Of a stretch of DNA of 41,235 nt, positions 8,020 to 19,963 are shown piece by piece. The position numbers and the translations under genes are program-made. The notes under the pieces were generated by a model, which was not told where the DNA came from, did no database searches, and saw nothing but the letters and a program-made list of their open reading frames with translations. Source of the DNA: Myxococcales bacterium (lineage in GTDB: Bacteria > Myxococcota_A > Polyangia > Haliangiales > Haliangiaceae). Numbering within the stretch: the stretch's first letter is position 1; each line of letters begins with the position of its first letter. The stretch is from NCBI GenBank assembly GCA_028287135.1, contig JAQBQE010000061.1:1-41235 (forward strand). Direction: 5' to 3'.

Positions 8020-9420
8020 ATGCGGTCACACCCGGTTGCACTGGTCCTCGTTCTCCTCGGCGGCTCTGCACATGCCGCCGTGAAGAACGTCACGAATTCC
8101 ACGGAGCTGAGCGCCGCGATCGCGGCCGCGGTCGCCGGGGACGAGATCGTGCTCGCCGACGGCACGTACGCGCTGACCGGCGCGAGCTGTTCCGCCGTCG
8201 GCACGCAGGCGCTGCCGATCGTGGTCCGCGCCGCGAATCACCTCGGCGCGAAGATCGAGTTCAACGGTGCCGAGGGCTTCAAGGTCAGCGGCGCGTTCTG
8301 GCGGTTCGAGGACCTCGACATCAAGGGTGTCTGCCCGAGCGACAGCAACTGCGAGCACGCCTTCCACGTCACGGGCGCCGCGCACAACTTCCAGCTCCTC
8401 AACTCGAGGGTCATGGACTTCAACGCGCAGCTCAAGGTCAACGCCTCGATGATCGGCGCGGGCTACGTCACGCCGAACAATGGCCTGATCGAGGGCAACG
8501 AGCTCGGGGACACGCGCGCGCGGATGACCTCGAATCCGACCACGAAGCTCAACATCGATACCGGTGATGACTGGATCGTTCGTCGCAACTACATCCACGA
8601 CTTCGAGAAGGGGATGGGCGACATGGTCAGCTACGGCGCCTTCTTCAAGAGCGGCGGCAATCGCGGGATCATGGAGCGCAACCTCGTGATCTGTTCGACC
8701 GCGACCGGCGCGATGGGCGGCTACCGGCTCGGGCTCTCGCTCGGCGGTGGCGGCACCGGCGCGCAGTTCTGCGCCCCCGCGTTCAATGCCAACACGCCGT
8801 GCGCGGTCGAGCACTACGGTGGAACGATCCGCAACAACATCATCGTCAACTGCTCCGACGTCGGGATCTACCTCAACAAGGCCCGCGATTCGCACCTGCT
8901 CTACAACACGCTGATCGCGACCAACGGCATCGACTTTCGCTATGCAGCGTCGACCGGCGAGGCCGTCGGCAACGTGATGGGTGGCATCATCCGCAACCGC
9001 GAAGGCGCGACGTCGACCCAGACGAGCAACCTCGAGAACGTCATCCTCGGCGTGTTCGACATGATGTACGCGACCCCGCTCACCGGCGATCTCACCGTCA
9101 CCGGCAACATCTCGATGTTGACCGGCGCGGGCCCCGCGAATGCGAAGGTCACCGATGATTACTGCGGCCGCACGCGCCCGGCGAGCGGGCTGACGCTCGG
9201 CGCGCTCGAGCACACGCTCGGTGATTGCAACACCTCGATGCCGACCACGGATGCAGGCGTCACCGACGACGCCGGGAACAACGGCGGCGGCGACCACACG
9301 CCGATGGAAGAGCCGGGCGGCTGCTGCCAGTCGAGCGGAGGCGCCACCGGTGCGCTCGGCGCGCTCGCACCGTTCGCGCTCGTGGCGGGCGGCCTGCTGC
9401 GCCGCCGTCGCCGGAGCTGA
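8020..9420 (+). CDS. PL6/chondroitinase-B-like right-handed beta-helix protein with MYXO-CTERM-like tail
   Basis: 466 aa from ATG 8020 (a GTG at 8011 would add three residues). Signal peptide MRSHPVALVLVLLGGSAHA. The opening TELSAAIAAAVAGDEIVLADGTYAL is the typical first coil of polysaccharide lyase family 6 (alginate lyase/chondroitinase B) proteins. Later coils such as GLIEGNELGD, DDWIVRRNYIHDF and GIYLNKARDSHLLYNTLIATNGIDFRYA are parallel beta-helix rungs. The C-terminus has a Thr/Asp/Gly linker, EEPGGCCQSSGG, a hydrophobic stretch and RRRRRS: a MYXO-CTERM-like anchor. Role: probably surface beta-elimination of an acidic polysaccharide, although many beta-helix relatives are only binders. 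It ends the plus-strand degradative block. Confidence 0.85.
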   Translation: MRSHPVALVLVLLGGSAHAAVKNVTNSTELSAAIAAAVAGDEIVLADGTYALTGASCSAVGTQALPIVVRAANHLGAKIEFNGAEGFKVSGAFWRFEDLDIKGVCPSDSNCEHAFHVTGAAHNFQLLNSRVMDFNAQLKVNASMIGAGYVTPNNGLIEGNELGDTRARMTSNPTTKLNIDTGDDWIVRRNYIHDFEKGMGDMVSYGAFFKSGGNRGIMERNLVICSTATGAMGGYRLGLSLGGGGTGAQFCAPAFNANTPCAVEHYGGTIRNNIIVNCSDVGIYLNKARDSHLLYNTLIATNGIDFRYAASTGEAVGNVMGGIIRNREGATSTQTSNLENVILGVFDMMYATPLTGDLTVTGNISMLTGAGPANAKVTDDYCGRTRPASGLTLGALEHTLGDCNTSMPTTDAGVTDDAGNNGGGDHTPMEEPGGCCQSSGGATGALGALAPFALVAGGLLRRRRRS

Positions 9421-9723
9421 GTTCCGCTGACGGGCTGGTCGGGCTGATCGCTGGTCGCTGCGAGCGATGGGTGAAGCCGTAGGCAGCGAGGCACCCAGAG
9501 GGCATCGGCACCCCCTCGGCGGCACACGTGCGCAGCGGCTTCCAGTACGAGCCGGGCGCTCCTCGGTGGCAGCGGCGAACCTTCAATCCCTGGGTTCGCG
9601 CTCTGCCAACGCGAGCTTCTCGAGGGCCCGCGAGGGCAGGTGCCGTGCCCCAGGGTGTCGAGCGTTCGCGTTCTCCACAGGAGTGCGAAGGCAACGAATC
9701 CAACCCAAGAAGGCGAAACGCGA

Positions 9724-9754
9724 GGGAGTCTGGATGCGTAGCAGCCAGACTCCC
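9724..9754. other. Strong perfect hairpin
   Basis: GGGAGTCTGG (9724-9733) pairs perfectly with CCAGACTCCC (9745-9754); inside it, after one A/G mismatch, TGC and GCA can extend the stem to a 3-nt GTA loop. There is no adjacent T-run on either strand, so it is not a canonical terminator. Confidence 0.6.
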
Positions 9755-9760
9755 GAGCAG

Positions 9761-9887
9761 CGTACGAGCAGCGCAAAGAGCGGCGCGTACGAGCAGCGCA
9801 GCCGAGCAGCGCAAAGAGCACGTACGAGCGGCACGTACGAGCAGCGCAAAGAGCGGCGCGTACGAGTGGCGCAGCCGAGCAGCGCAG
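9761..9887. repeat. Degenerate tandem repeat, CGTACGAGCAGCGCAAAGAG core
   Basis: Units begin with CGTACGAG at 9761, 9786, 9821, 9834 and 9859. The 33 bases at 9761-9793 are identical to those at 9834-9866, a 73-bp offset. The shorter GCAGCGCAAAGAGC and CAGCCGAGCAGCGCA modules recur between them. Unequal spacing and no distinct spacers argue against CRISPR. Confidence 0.75.
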
Positions 9888-9932
9888 TCGCGCGGCGCCA
9901 GCGACGCCAGCGCCGCCGGCCGCAACGCCGAC

Positions 9933-10810
9933 CTACTGGATCACGCCAATGCAGCAGCCGTTCGAGCAGTAGGTCGACGACGGGCAGGTCCCACCGGCCC
10001 CACACACGGTGGTTCCGGTCGGGCACTCGGTCATACCCATGCACGACGCCGGCAGCGAGCTCGGGTCCTGACCCGGGCACAGGATGCAGGTGTCGCCGCC
10101 GCACTCGGCGTTGCCACACATCGTGTTCTTCGTGCAGCGCAGGCAGGCCGCCGGATCCGCGAGGTTGGTCTCGTTGCAGTTCGGCGACGCGGTGGGGTTG
10201 GTGTTGATATCGAAGCACGTGCTCGGATTCGCCGGATCACAGATCGTGCAGCAGCCGAAGCAATCGCAACCCGGCGGTGCGAGCGGGCCGCAGGTGTCGA
10301 TGCACTTCTGCGGCAGCGGCGTGCTGCCGAGCGGCGGCGGGCACTCCGCGACGTTGAACCGGTTCGCACCGATCGGGCAGGTGGCCTTGGACGTCGCACC
10401 GAGGATGCAGCACACGTGGATGTTGCAGCCGTCGTTGCCGGCGCCACTGTTGCCGTCGAAGAAGCAGTCCTGCATCACGGCATCGACGTTGTCACCGGGG
10501 ATGCCGGTCGAGAAGCTGCCCTCGTCGTCGTCGAGCGGGCCGCTGCACTCGATGTCGAAGCCGTCGATGTCGCCATCGCCGTCATCGTCGATGCAGTTCG
10601 AGCACTGGATGGGACCGCCCATCGTGCAGTTGCCGCCGAACGGAGGCGCGTCGGTGCACAGGCCCGTACAGCCACCGTCACCGATCAGGTTGCCGTCGCC
10701 GTCGACACCACCGTCGCCATCACCGCCGCCGTCGGTACCGTTTCCACCGTTGCTGCCGCAGGCAGCGAGCGCGATCAGCGTGAGGCAGCTGAGGAGCCAG
10801 CATTTGATCT

Positions 10811-10814
<4 letters not shown>
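9933..10814 (-). CDS. Cysteine-rich secreted lipoprotein
   Basis: 293 aa. Signal MKIKCWLLSCLTLIALAAC gives an acylated Cys19, followed by a GNGGDG-type acidic/Gly linker resembling Ca2+-binding DxDxDG loops (CIDDDGDGDIDGFD). About 30 cysteines follow, many paired (CDCFGCCTICD, CSNGCCIG), implying an extensively disulphide-bonded extracytoplasmic protein. Its ATG overlaps the stop of the FecR-type gene in an ATGA arrangement (10811-10814), so it is the last member of a translationally coupled cluster led by the deacetylase and sigma-factor genes. No enzymatic motif. It may be the output or signal-sensing partner of the ECF/FecR pair, but that is inference from position only. Confidence 0.85.
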
Positions 10815-11922
<1,108 letters not shown>

Positions 11923-11926
<4 letters not shown>

Positions 11927-12525
11927 GGATCCCCTTTTCCGGCGAGCTCTACGAGATACGGGGCAAGGAGCGGGTCCTTCGCGGCACGCTTGAACAGATC
12001 TCGTCGTGCGCGCCACACGCGCGTCTTGACGGCGATCACGCTGCTATCCGTGAGCTGCGCGACCTCGGCGAGCGAGCGCCCGTCGATCACGGCGAGTGCG
12101 AACGCGATCCGTTGCTTGGCTTCGATCTTCTCGAGCGCTGCGTACAGCCGGCGAGCGGCCGCCCGAGCCTGGGCGTGACGGCGGGTATCGTGATCGCCGG
12201 CGAGCAGATCCTCGACGGCCTCGAGCTCGATTGCGACCGGGCGACGGCGCGAGATCGCGAGGTACGCGGTGCGCGTCGCGATCGTCTGGCACCACCGGCC
12301 GAGCGTGCTGTCGCCGCGAAACGACGACAGGGCGCGGAAGATCTCGAGGAACGCGTCCTGGATCAGATCCTCGAGGTCGCGATTGGATCCCAGGATCCGG
12401 TACAGGGTGTGGTGAACCGACGCACGTTGCGCCAGGAACAGCTCGCGCTGCGCAGGGCGATCGCCCTCCGCCGCCCTGCGCGCGAGCGCAAGGTCATGGT
12501 CACGAGCGGGTGACGCGATGCCCAC
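11923..12525 (-). CDS. ECF-type RNA polymerase sigma factor
   Basis: 200 aa from GTG 12525; a TTG at 12567, immediately after the upstream stop, is an alternative start, and neither has a clear Shine-Dalgarno. Region 2 is DLEDLIQDAFLEIFRALSSF with STLGRWCQTIATRTAYLAISRRRP; region 4 is ALEKIEAKQRIAFALAVIDGRSLAEVAQLT followed by the DNA-recognition helix SVIAVKTRVWRARRDLFKR. It is stop-start coupled to the FecR-type gene, the usual sign of a regulator pair, so its activity is likely controlled by that protein. Target promoters are not identifiable here, but autoregulation of the cluster 9933-14330 is plausible. Confidence 0.92.
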
Positions 12526-12567
12526 GGAGATTCTAGTGGGCCGGGTTGCGCCCGAGGTCGCAAACAA

Positions 12568-13530
12568 TCAACGGCCGAGATCCACGGCGGCCACGAGGCC
12601 GAGAACCATCGCGAATGCAGGCACCTCGAAGATCCTCACCGGCATCCCCATACCTTGTTGCCTCGTGTAGGTCGGTGTGCCGACGAGCGCATCGGCTCCG
12701 AGCGAGGCACCGATGCTCCACATCCCGACCGGCCAGCGCACCGTCACCCCACCTCGGAACGAGGGCAGCGTCGCCGTCTCGTCACGCATGGTCTGCGACT
12801 CCTCGCCCGTGAAGCTCGAGCGCGAGACGCCGCCCGCGATCCACGGCTCGATCTCGAGCGAGGCGCCCGCCCGCGTGCTCCAGCTGATCACGCCGTGCAC
12901 GGACCCGTCGTTCCACGTTCCCTTGAACCCGGCATGCGAGATGTCGGTCGCGGTCCCGAGGTCCGCCGCGATCCCGATCCGCCAGCCGCGGAGCGCCCAC
13001 GGCCGCACCATCACGGCGGTCAGCACCCGCGCACCGAGGTCGGTCTGCGATCCGCGGGTGACGCGTCCACCGGCGCCGAGCTGGAACCGCACCTCGGGGC
13101 CCGGTGCGACGACCACGGGCGCGGTCCCGACCAGCGTCGTGACCTGGTCGGGCGCATCCGGACCCGCCTCGAGCGGCGGCAGGCGGAGCATCGTCTTGAC
13201 CGTCAATGCCGCCGCGGCTGCGCTCACCGGATCGAACGCGCCCGCGCGCGCCGCGCGGTGCTCGGTCGTACCGTGCTCGCGGTCGAACACGACGAGCTGA
13301 TCGCCCTCGCGCCACACGATGTACTGCGCCTCGGCGGCATCCGCGCGGACATGCGCACTCGATGCGTCGGGAACGCTCGCGTCCGCGATCACGACGATCC
13401 GCCACGGTGCGAGCGAGCTCTCGATCGCGCGCACGAGCTCTGGATCCCCATCGGCGACCAGGACGCGATCCGGTGGCGCGGCGTCGGCGACCGCCGTCAG
13501 CAGCACGAGGATCGTCGCGAGCCGCCTCAT
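12568..13530 (-). CDS. Secreted protein with probable outer-membrane barrel-like C-terminal half, unknown
   Basis: 320 aa from ATG 13530, which overlaps the stop of the upstream deacetylase gene (ATGA at 13527-13530). MRRLATILVLLTAVADA is a signal peptide. Residues ~20-115 form an alpha/beta segment (RVLVADGDPELVRAIESSLAPWRIVVIAD...) of a kind seen ahead of barrel-like domains in myxobacterial proteins. Residues ~140-320 alternate short amphipathic strands rich in Gly, Trp and Ser (VRPWALRGWRIGIAADLG, ASLEIEPWIAGGVSRSSF, VRWPVGMWSIGASLGA) and end in VAAVDLGR, suggesting a beta-barrel or beta-sandwich. I recognise no family. It lies between the deacetylase and sigma-factor genes. Confidence 0.8.
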   Translation of the reverse strand: MRRLATILVLLTAVADAAPPDRVLVADGDPELVRAIESSLAPWRIVVIADASVPDASSAHVRADAAEAQYIVWREGDQLVVFDREHGTTEHRAARAGAFDPVSAAAAALTVKTMLRLPPLEAGPDAPDQVTTLVGTAPVVVAPGPEVRFQLGAGGRVTRGSQTDLGARVLTAVMVRPWALRGWRIGIAADLGTATDISHAGFKGTWNDGSVHGVISWSTRAGASLEIEPWIAGGVSRSSFTGEESQTMRDETATLPSFRGGVTVRWPVGMWSIGASLGADALVGTPTYTRQQGMGMPVRIFEVPAFAMVLGLVAAVDLGR

Positions 13531-14330
13531 CGGGGACACGCGTCGATCACGGGACCGGTATAGGAGAACGAGATCGAGCGCAGGATCGGAACATGCGCGA
13601 GGATCGCCTCGTCGATCTCGCTCGTGCGCGCACCGAAGGGATACGCGAACGAGGTCACCGGGAAACCATCGGCGCGCATCACCTCGATCGAGGGCACGAC
13701 GTCGTTGTCGATGTACGCCGCGAGCCCATGATCCTCGACGTACTCGGGACCGCGCAGGTGAAGGACGCTGTGCGCTTCGATGGCGTGACCATCGGTCGCG
13801 AGCTCGCGAAGCTTCGCGTGCTGCTCCTCGCGGAGAGCCGCATAGCGACTGACGAAGAACGTGACCCGCGCACCGACCGCGAGGAGCTGCGGTCGCAGCG
13901 CGTACCACGCATCGACGGACGTATCGTCGAACGACAGCGCGAGCCCGGGCCCCGTCCCGCCGCCCGCGGCGAAGTCTGCATAGGTCACGAACGTGAGGCC
14001 GCGGTCGTGCGCGCCTTCGAGCACATGCTCGACCACGCGGACCGGAACCGTCGTGCCGGGGCCGTGCGCGTAGAGCTCGGCCACCTCGCCGCGCGCGACC
14101 GCACGATCGAGCGCGCTATCGATGCTCGCGAGCGAGTTGTGCGCGTCATCATCGAGGTTGACCGCGCAATGCACCGCGCGACCGTCGCCGTCGTAGAACA
14201 TGCCGTCGATCTCGGCGAGGTCCTCCTGGCAGCCCGGGACCACTGCCGACAGCAGCAGGGCACATGCTACCGTCGCGACGTGCGTACGCTCGTGCTCGCG
14301 ACGGTGCTCGCCGCCGTCACGGTGGCCCAT
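13527..14330 (-). CDS. Polysaccharide deacetylase (NodB-like) lipoprotein
   Basis: 267 aa from ATG 14330, the only in-frame ATG that keeps the hydrophobic VATVACALLLSAVVPGC segment with its lipobox Cys34. NodB motifs: LSFDD (metal/catalytic Asp135-136), HSVLH (metal His187 and His191) and YPFGA (230-234). The family removes N- or O-acetyl groups from sugars such as peptidoglycan or exopolysaccharide GlcNAc. Its first 50 bp overlap the divergent gene that begins at GTG 14280, so one of these starts may be wrong. The 3' end is ATGA-coupled to the barrel-like gene. Expected location: anchored in the envelope. Confidence 0.85.
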   Translation of the reverse strand: MGHRDGGEHRREHERTHVATVACALLLSAVVPGCQEDLAEIDGMFYDGDGRAVHCAVNLDDDAHNSLASIDSALDRAVARGEVAELYAHGPGTTVPVRVVEHVLEGAHDRGLTFVTYADFAAGGGTGPGLALSFDDTSVDAWYALRPQLLAVGARVTFFVSRYAALREEQHAKLRELATDGHAIEAHSVLHLRGPEYVEDHGLAAYIDNDVVPSIEVMRADGFPVTSFAYPFGARTSEIDEAILAHVPILRSISFSYTGPVIDACPR

Positions 14331-15044
14331 GCCGAGCCTCGCGATCTGGTGACCCGGCCCCTCGTGCTCGAGGCCGGTGCGATCGACGCGCGCCTCACGA
14401 CCGAGATCAACCTGCAGAAGAACCGCTACGGCCGGCCGCTCTCGCTCGCACCCGACCTCTGGTACGGCGTGACCTCGCGGTGGACGGTCGGGCTGATTCA
14501 CTCGAACCCGAGCGTAGATCGGATCGACGCAGGCGCGACGTTCTGCCTGCGTCGATTCCAGACCCGCTGTGACCGGCTCTACAGGGGCTCCGGTATCGAC
14601 GTACGTTGGAGCTGGCTCACGGGCCCACTTGCGATCGCGCCTCGTGCGCGTCTCCTGCTGCGCGACGTCGACCCCATGAAGCCGGCGATCACGGCGGGCG
14701 CCCTCGTCCGGTGGACGCGTGGTCGCTTCGCGGTCGAGAGCGACCCGTACCTGCGCCTCGGGCTCGCGAATCGCGACCTCGGCAATCGCGCAGCCGTGTT
14801 CGTTCCTGTCCTGCTCGCGGTGCAGCCGACCTGTCGATGGCTGCTCGCGATCCATACGGGCTGGGACAGCGAGGTCGCGGTCGCGAGCGACGGCTATCAC
14901 ATCCCGTTCGGCCTCGTGGTCCGCGCGCGCGCGACCCCGCATGTCGACGTTGCCGTCGAGGCCGGGTTCACGAGCCTCCTCGGCCCCCAGAACAACATCA
15001 AGCAGCGCGCCGCGCTTGTCACCGTCGGCTGGCGAACGAACTAG
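14280..15044 (+). CDS. Secreted barrel-like protein, unknown function
   Basis: 254 aa from GTG 14280; no in-frame ATG is available upstream and the GTG gives a clean signal peptide, VRTLVLATVLAAVTVAHA. The remainder has repeated amphipathic strands (LWYGVTSRWTVGLIHSNP, GIDVRWSWLTGPLAIAPRARLLLRD, IPFGLVVRARATPHVDVAVEAGF) and ends in RAALVTVGWRTN, compatible with an outer-membrane beta-barrel. Four cysteines cluster near CLRRFQTRCDRL. No named family is recognised. It is divergent from the deacetylase cluster with overlapping 5' ends, and converges on the next gene with only 4 bp between stops. Confidence 0.75.
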   Translation: MRTLVLATVLAAVTVAHAEPRDLVTRPLVLEAGAIDARLTTEINLQKNRYGRPLSLAPDLWYGVTSRWTVGLIHSNPSVDRIDAGATFCLRRFQTRCDRLYRGSGIDVRWSWLTGPLAIAPRARLLLRDVDPMKPAITAGALVRWTRGRFAVESDPYLRLGLANRDLGNRAAVFVPVLLAVQPTCRWLLAIHTGWDSEVAVASDGYHIPFGLVVRARATPHVDVAVEAGFTSLLGPQNNIKQRAALVTVGWRTN

Positions 15045-15052
15045 CTAGCTAG
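15041..15052. repeat. CTAGCTAGCTAG palindrome providing both convergent stops
   Basis: This 12-bp perfect palindrome contains the plus-strand stop TAG (15042-15044) and the minus-strand stop TAG (15049-15051) of two convergent genes. It may be chance; no further structure is seen. Confidence 0.6.
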
Positions 15053-15420
15053 CCGCTCGGCGGCAAGCACGCCTTGCGGCCCATCGCGCCGTCGACGAAC
15101 ATCACGCTCGACGAGCAGTTCGATTCGTTGGCGGGCTCTCGGTTCGCATTGCACTCTGCCTTGTCACCGCACGTGCGGAAGCAGTAGGTGGTGCCGCCGG
15201 TGTCGAACAGGATGCACGCCGAGTCCTCGGGACAGTCGCTGTCATGCGCGCAACCGGCGAGCCCGCAGTAGCCGCCCTTGAACTCGTCGAGGCAGACGGT
15301 CGCGATGTCCTGGTTGCATTGCTCGGTCACGGCGCACTGCGCCCCGACACCGAGCCCATCGGCGGAGTCATCACCGCCGCACGCCGCCAGGGCGAGCGCG
15401 CCCGCCAAAAGGAATTTCAT
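15049..15420 (-). CDS. Small cysteine-rich lipoprotein
   Basis: 123 aa from ATG 15420 (MKFLLAGALALAACGGDD, lipoprotein signal with Cys14). The mature part has about ten cysteines in short loops: CAVTEQCNQD, VCLDEFKGGYCGLAGCAHDSDCPEDSACILF, TYCFRTCGDKAEC. This is the Cys-rich dickkopf/EGF-like layout common in myxobacterial surface lipoproteins. It probably lies outside the cytoplasm, stabilised by disulphides. It follows prfC by 40 bp on the same strand, though the two products have no obvious functional link. Confidence 0.8.
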   Translation of the reverse strand: MKFLLAGALALAACGGDDSADGLGVGAQCAVTEQCNQDIATVCLDEFKGGYCGLAGCAHDSDCPEDSACILFDTGGTTYCFRTCGDKAECNANREPANESNCSSSVMFVDGAMGRKACLPPSG

Positions 15421-15459
15421 CTGCGCGAGTGGGCCACGCCGTCGCGGCCGTCGCAAGAA

Positions 15460-17067
<1,608 letters not shown>

Positions 17068-17126
17068 GGGACGGCGGATCTATACATCATCTCGGCGGGG
17101 CGGGCTCCCCCATGGCAACCCGGCGA

Positions 17127-17513
17127 TCACTCGAGCTGCAGGCCGCAGTCCGAGCACGCGCCCTCGACCAGCGCCGCGGCGGTTCCGCAGGCCGGGCAGG
17201 GCATGTGCTCGGAATCCTCGGAGATCGTGATCGCGATCGGCGCGAGGCCTTCGCGCTCGATGTTGTCACGCCACTGACCGCGCATCAGGTCGCCGAGCTT
17301 GTCGAGGTCTGCCTCCTGGACCAGGAGGTGGGTCTTGCTCCCTCAACCCTTGCCGGCGCCCGGGGGGCACCCGACGATCGCCGGGATCCCGGCATCCAGG
17401 CAGCGATCGCGGAGCGTCTTCATCTCGGGGATCGAGCCCGACATGGCCGGGACCAGTTCCTCTCCGGCGAGCAGGTCCTCCGCTACAGCGGCGGTCAGCG
17501 AGTCCATGGCCAT
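17127..17513 (-). CDS. Putative selenoprotein: zinc-ribbon protein with in-frame UGA (Sec57)
   Basis: One frame runs from ATG 17513 (or 17507) to TGA 17127-17129, interrupted only by a TGA at 17343-17345. Before it: EMKTLRDRCLDAGIPAIVGCPPGAGKG; after it: GSKTHLLVQEADLDKLGDLM and, at residues 106-125, CPACG...CSDCG, a zinc ribbon ending GLQLE. Both halves look like parts of one DUF2007-like/zinc-ribbon protein of 128 aa with residue 57 read as Sec. From memory, homologues have Cys in this region; that was not checked. A GGU-loop hairpin follows the TGA (see 17312-17328). Alternatives: a nonsense-mutated gene, or a sequencing error. Standard annotation would truncate it at 56 aa. Function unknown; a redox role would suit a Cys/Sec site. 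Confidence 0.65.
17312..17328 (-). promoter_or_regulatory. Candidate bacterial SECIS hairpin
   Basis: On the minus strand CCTCCTGGTCCAGGAGG folds into a 6-7 bp perfect stem with GGUC at the apex. The stem begins 14 nt after the in-frame TGA and the loop Gs about 20 nt after it, within the usual 16-37 nt range for bacterial SECIS elements, which need a G in the apical loop. Caveat: LLVQE encoded with the organism's preferred codons could make this palindrome by chance. Confidence 0.5.
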
Positions 17514-17671
17514 GAACCTATGGCAAATTCCGCTGTCGGCGCACGGAAAAAGTTCTCGTCCAGCTTCCCGGTCGGGGGATGATATTCGCGCGATCTCGGG
17601 GGAGGTCGTCGTCCACCTGAGGACGCCCAACCCGTGTACTGTCCGTGCAACTTCAGCTGGGGAGAGATCGA

Positions 17672-18049
17672 GTGAAGAACCTGAAAGTCGTCATCCTGAT
17701 TTGCGGAATCCTGGGCCTGGTTTCGATGTTCCTGCCCATGGGCAGCGGCATGCCGTCGATGTTCTCCATCTTCATGGAGTTCGACAAGTTCCAGCTCATC
17801 CTCATGCTCGCTGCCTTCGGTGTTCCGACGGCCGTTGCTGCCATGGGTCTCGCCAAGCCGCCCGCTCAGGCGTGGCATGGCATCGCGGCTCTCGCGGGCT
17901 TCGCGCTCGCTGCGGTCAAGACCCGCATCTGGTCGTCGATCGGTCACATCATGGACGCGCCGATGTCGGGCAAGCTCATGCTGATCGCGACGATCGTCGG
18001 CCTCGTGGTCGCCATCATGGCGGTCGTGAAGCCCGAGGCGAAGGCGTAA
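17672..18049 (+). CDS. Small multi-pass membrane protein, unknown
   Basis: 125 aa from GTG 17672 with GGGGAGAG at 17659-17666. Four hydrophobic segments are visible: VVILICGILGLVSMFLPMG, LILMLAAFGVPTAVAAMGLA, HGIAALAGFALAAV and LMLIATIVGLVVAIMAVV. The short C-tail KPEAKA is cytoplasmic by the positive-inside rule. The FLPMG...F segment after TM1 is Met-rich. No family is recognised. It is divergent from the proposed selenoprotein gene (159-bp intergenic region) and is followed by an intrinsic terminator, so it is probably monocistronic. Confidence 0.8.
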   Translation: MKNLKVVILICGILGLVSMFLPMGSGMPSMFSIFMEFDKFQLILMLAAFGVPTAVAAMGLAKPPAQAWHGIAALAGFALAAVKTRIWSSIGHIMDAPMSGKLMLIATIVGLVVAIMAVVKPEAKA

Positions 18050-18071
18050 TCCTCCTCTTCTCGTAACGCCG

Positions 18072-18104
18072 AAAAGGGCTGCGCCGGAAGGCGTGGCCTT
18101 TTTT
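18072..18104. terminator. Intrinsic terminator, possibly bidirectional
   Basis: AAAAGGGCTGCGCC (from 18072), a GGAA loop, and GGCGTGGCC followed by a run of six T (to 18104) form an imperfect stem-loop 22 bp after the membrane-protein stop. The A-run on the left and T-run on the right allow function in both directions, matching the convergent kinase gene that ends at 18133. Confidence 0.75.
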
Positions 18105-18132
18105 CGTTCCGGAGACCGCGACCGAGGACGCG

Positions 18133-19953
<1,821 letters not shown>

Positions 19954-19963
19954 GCGTGTGGAC

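Larger units (their letters stand above)
9421..9932. other. Non-coding 512-bp interval with structure and repeats
   Basis: Lies between the convergent ends of the beta-helix gene (plus) and the Cys-rich lipoprotein gene (minus). Frames here translate to Arg/Ser-rich, domain-free products and I do not accept them as genes. The region has several GC-rich dyads (about 9595-9680), one strong hairpin (9724-9754) and degenerate tandem repeats (9761-9887). It could be a multicopy intergenic element or structured RNA; I recognise no named family. Confidence 0.55.

Noticed and set aside
9761..9887. Possible CRISPR array
   Set aside because: Units are uneven and directly abut, with no unique spacers of uniform length and no cas genes.
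14222..14270. A later in-frame GTG start for the deacetylase that would avoid the overlap
   Set aside because: It would remove the hydrophobic part of the signal peptide before the lipobox Cys.
17343..17630. A 95-aa minus-strand gene ending at TGA 17343
   Set aside because: It is only the N-terminal half of the 17127-17513 frame plus an implausible upstream extension; the same frame continues beyond the TGA into a zinc ribbon.
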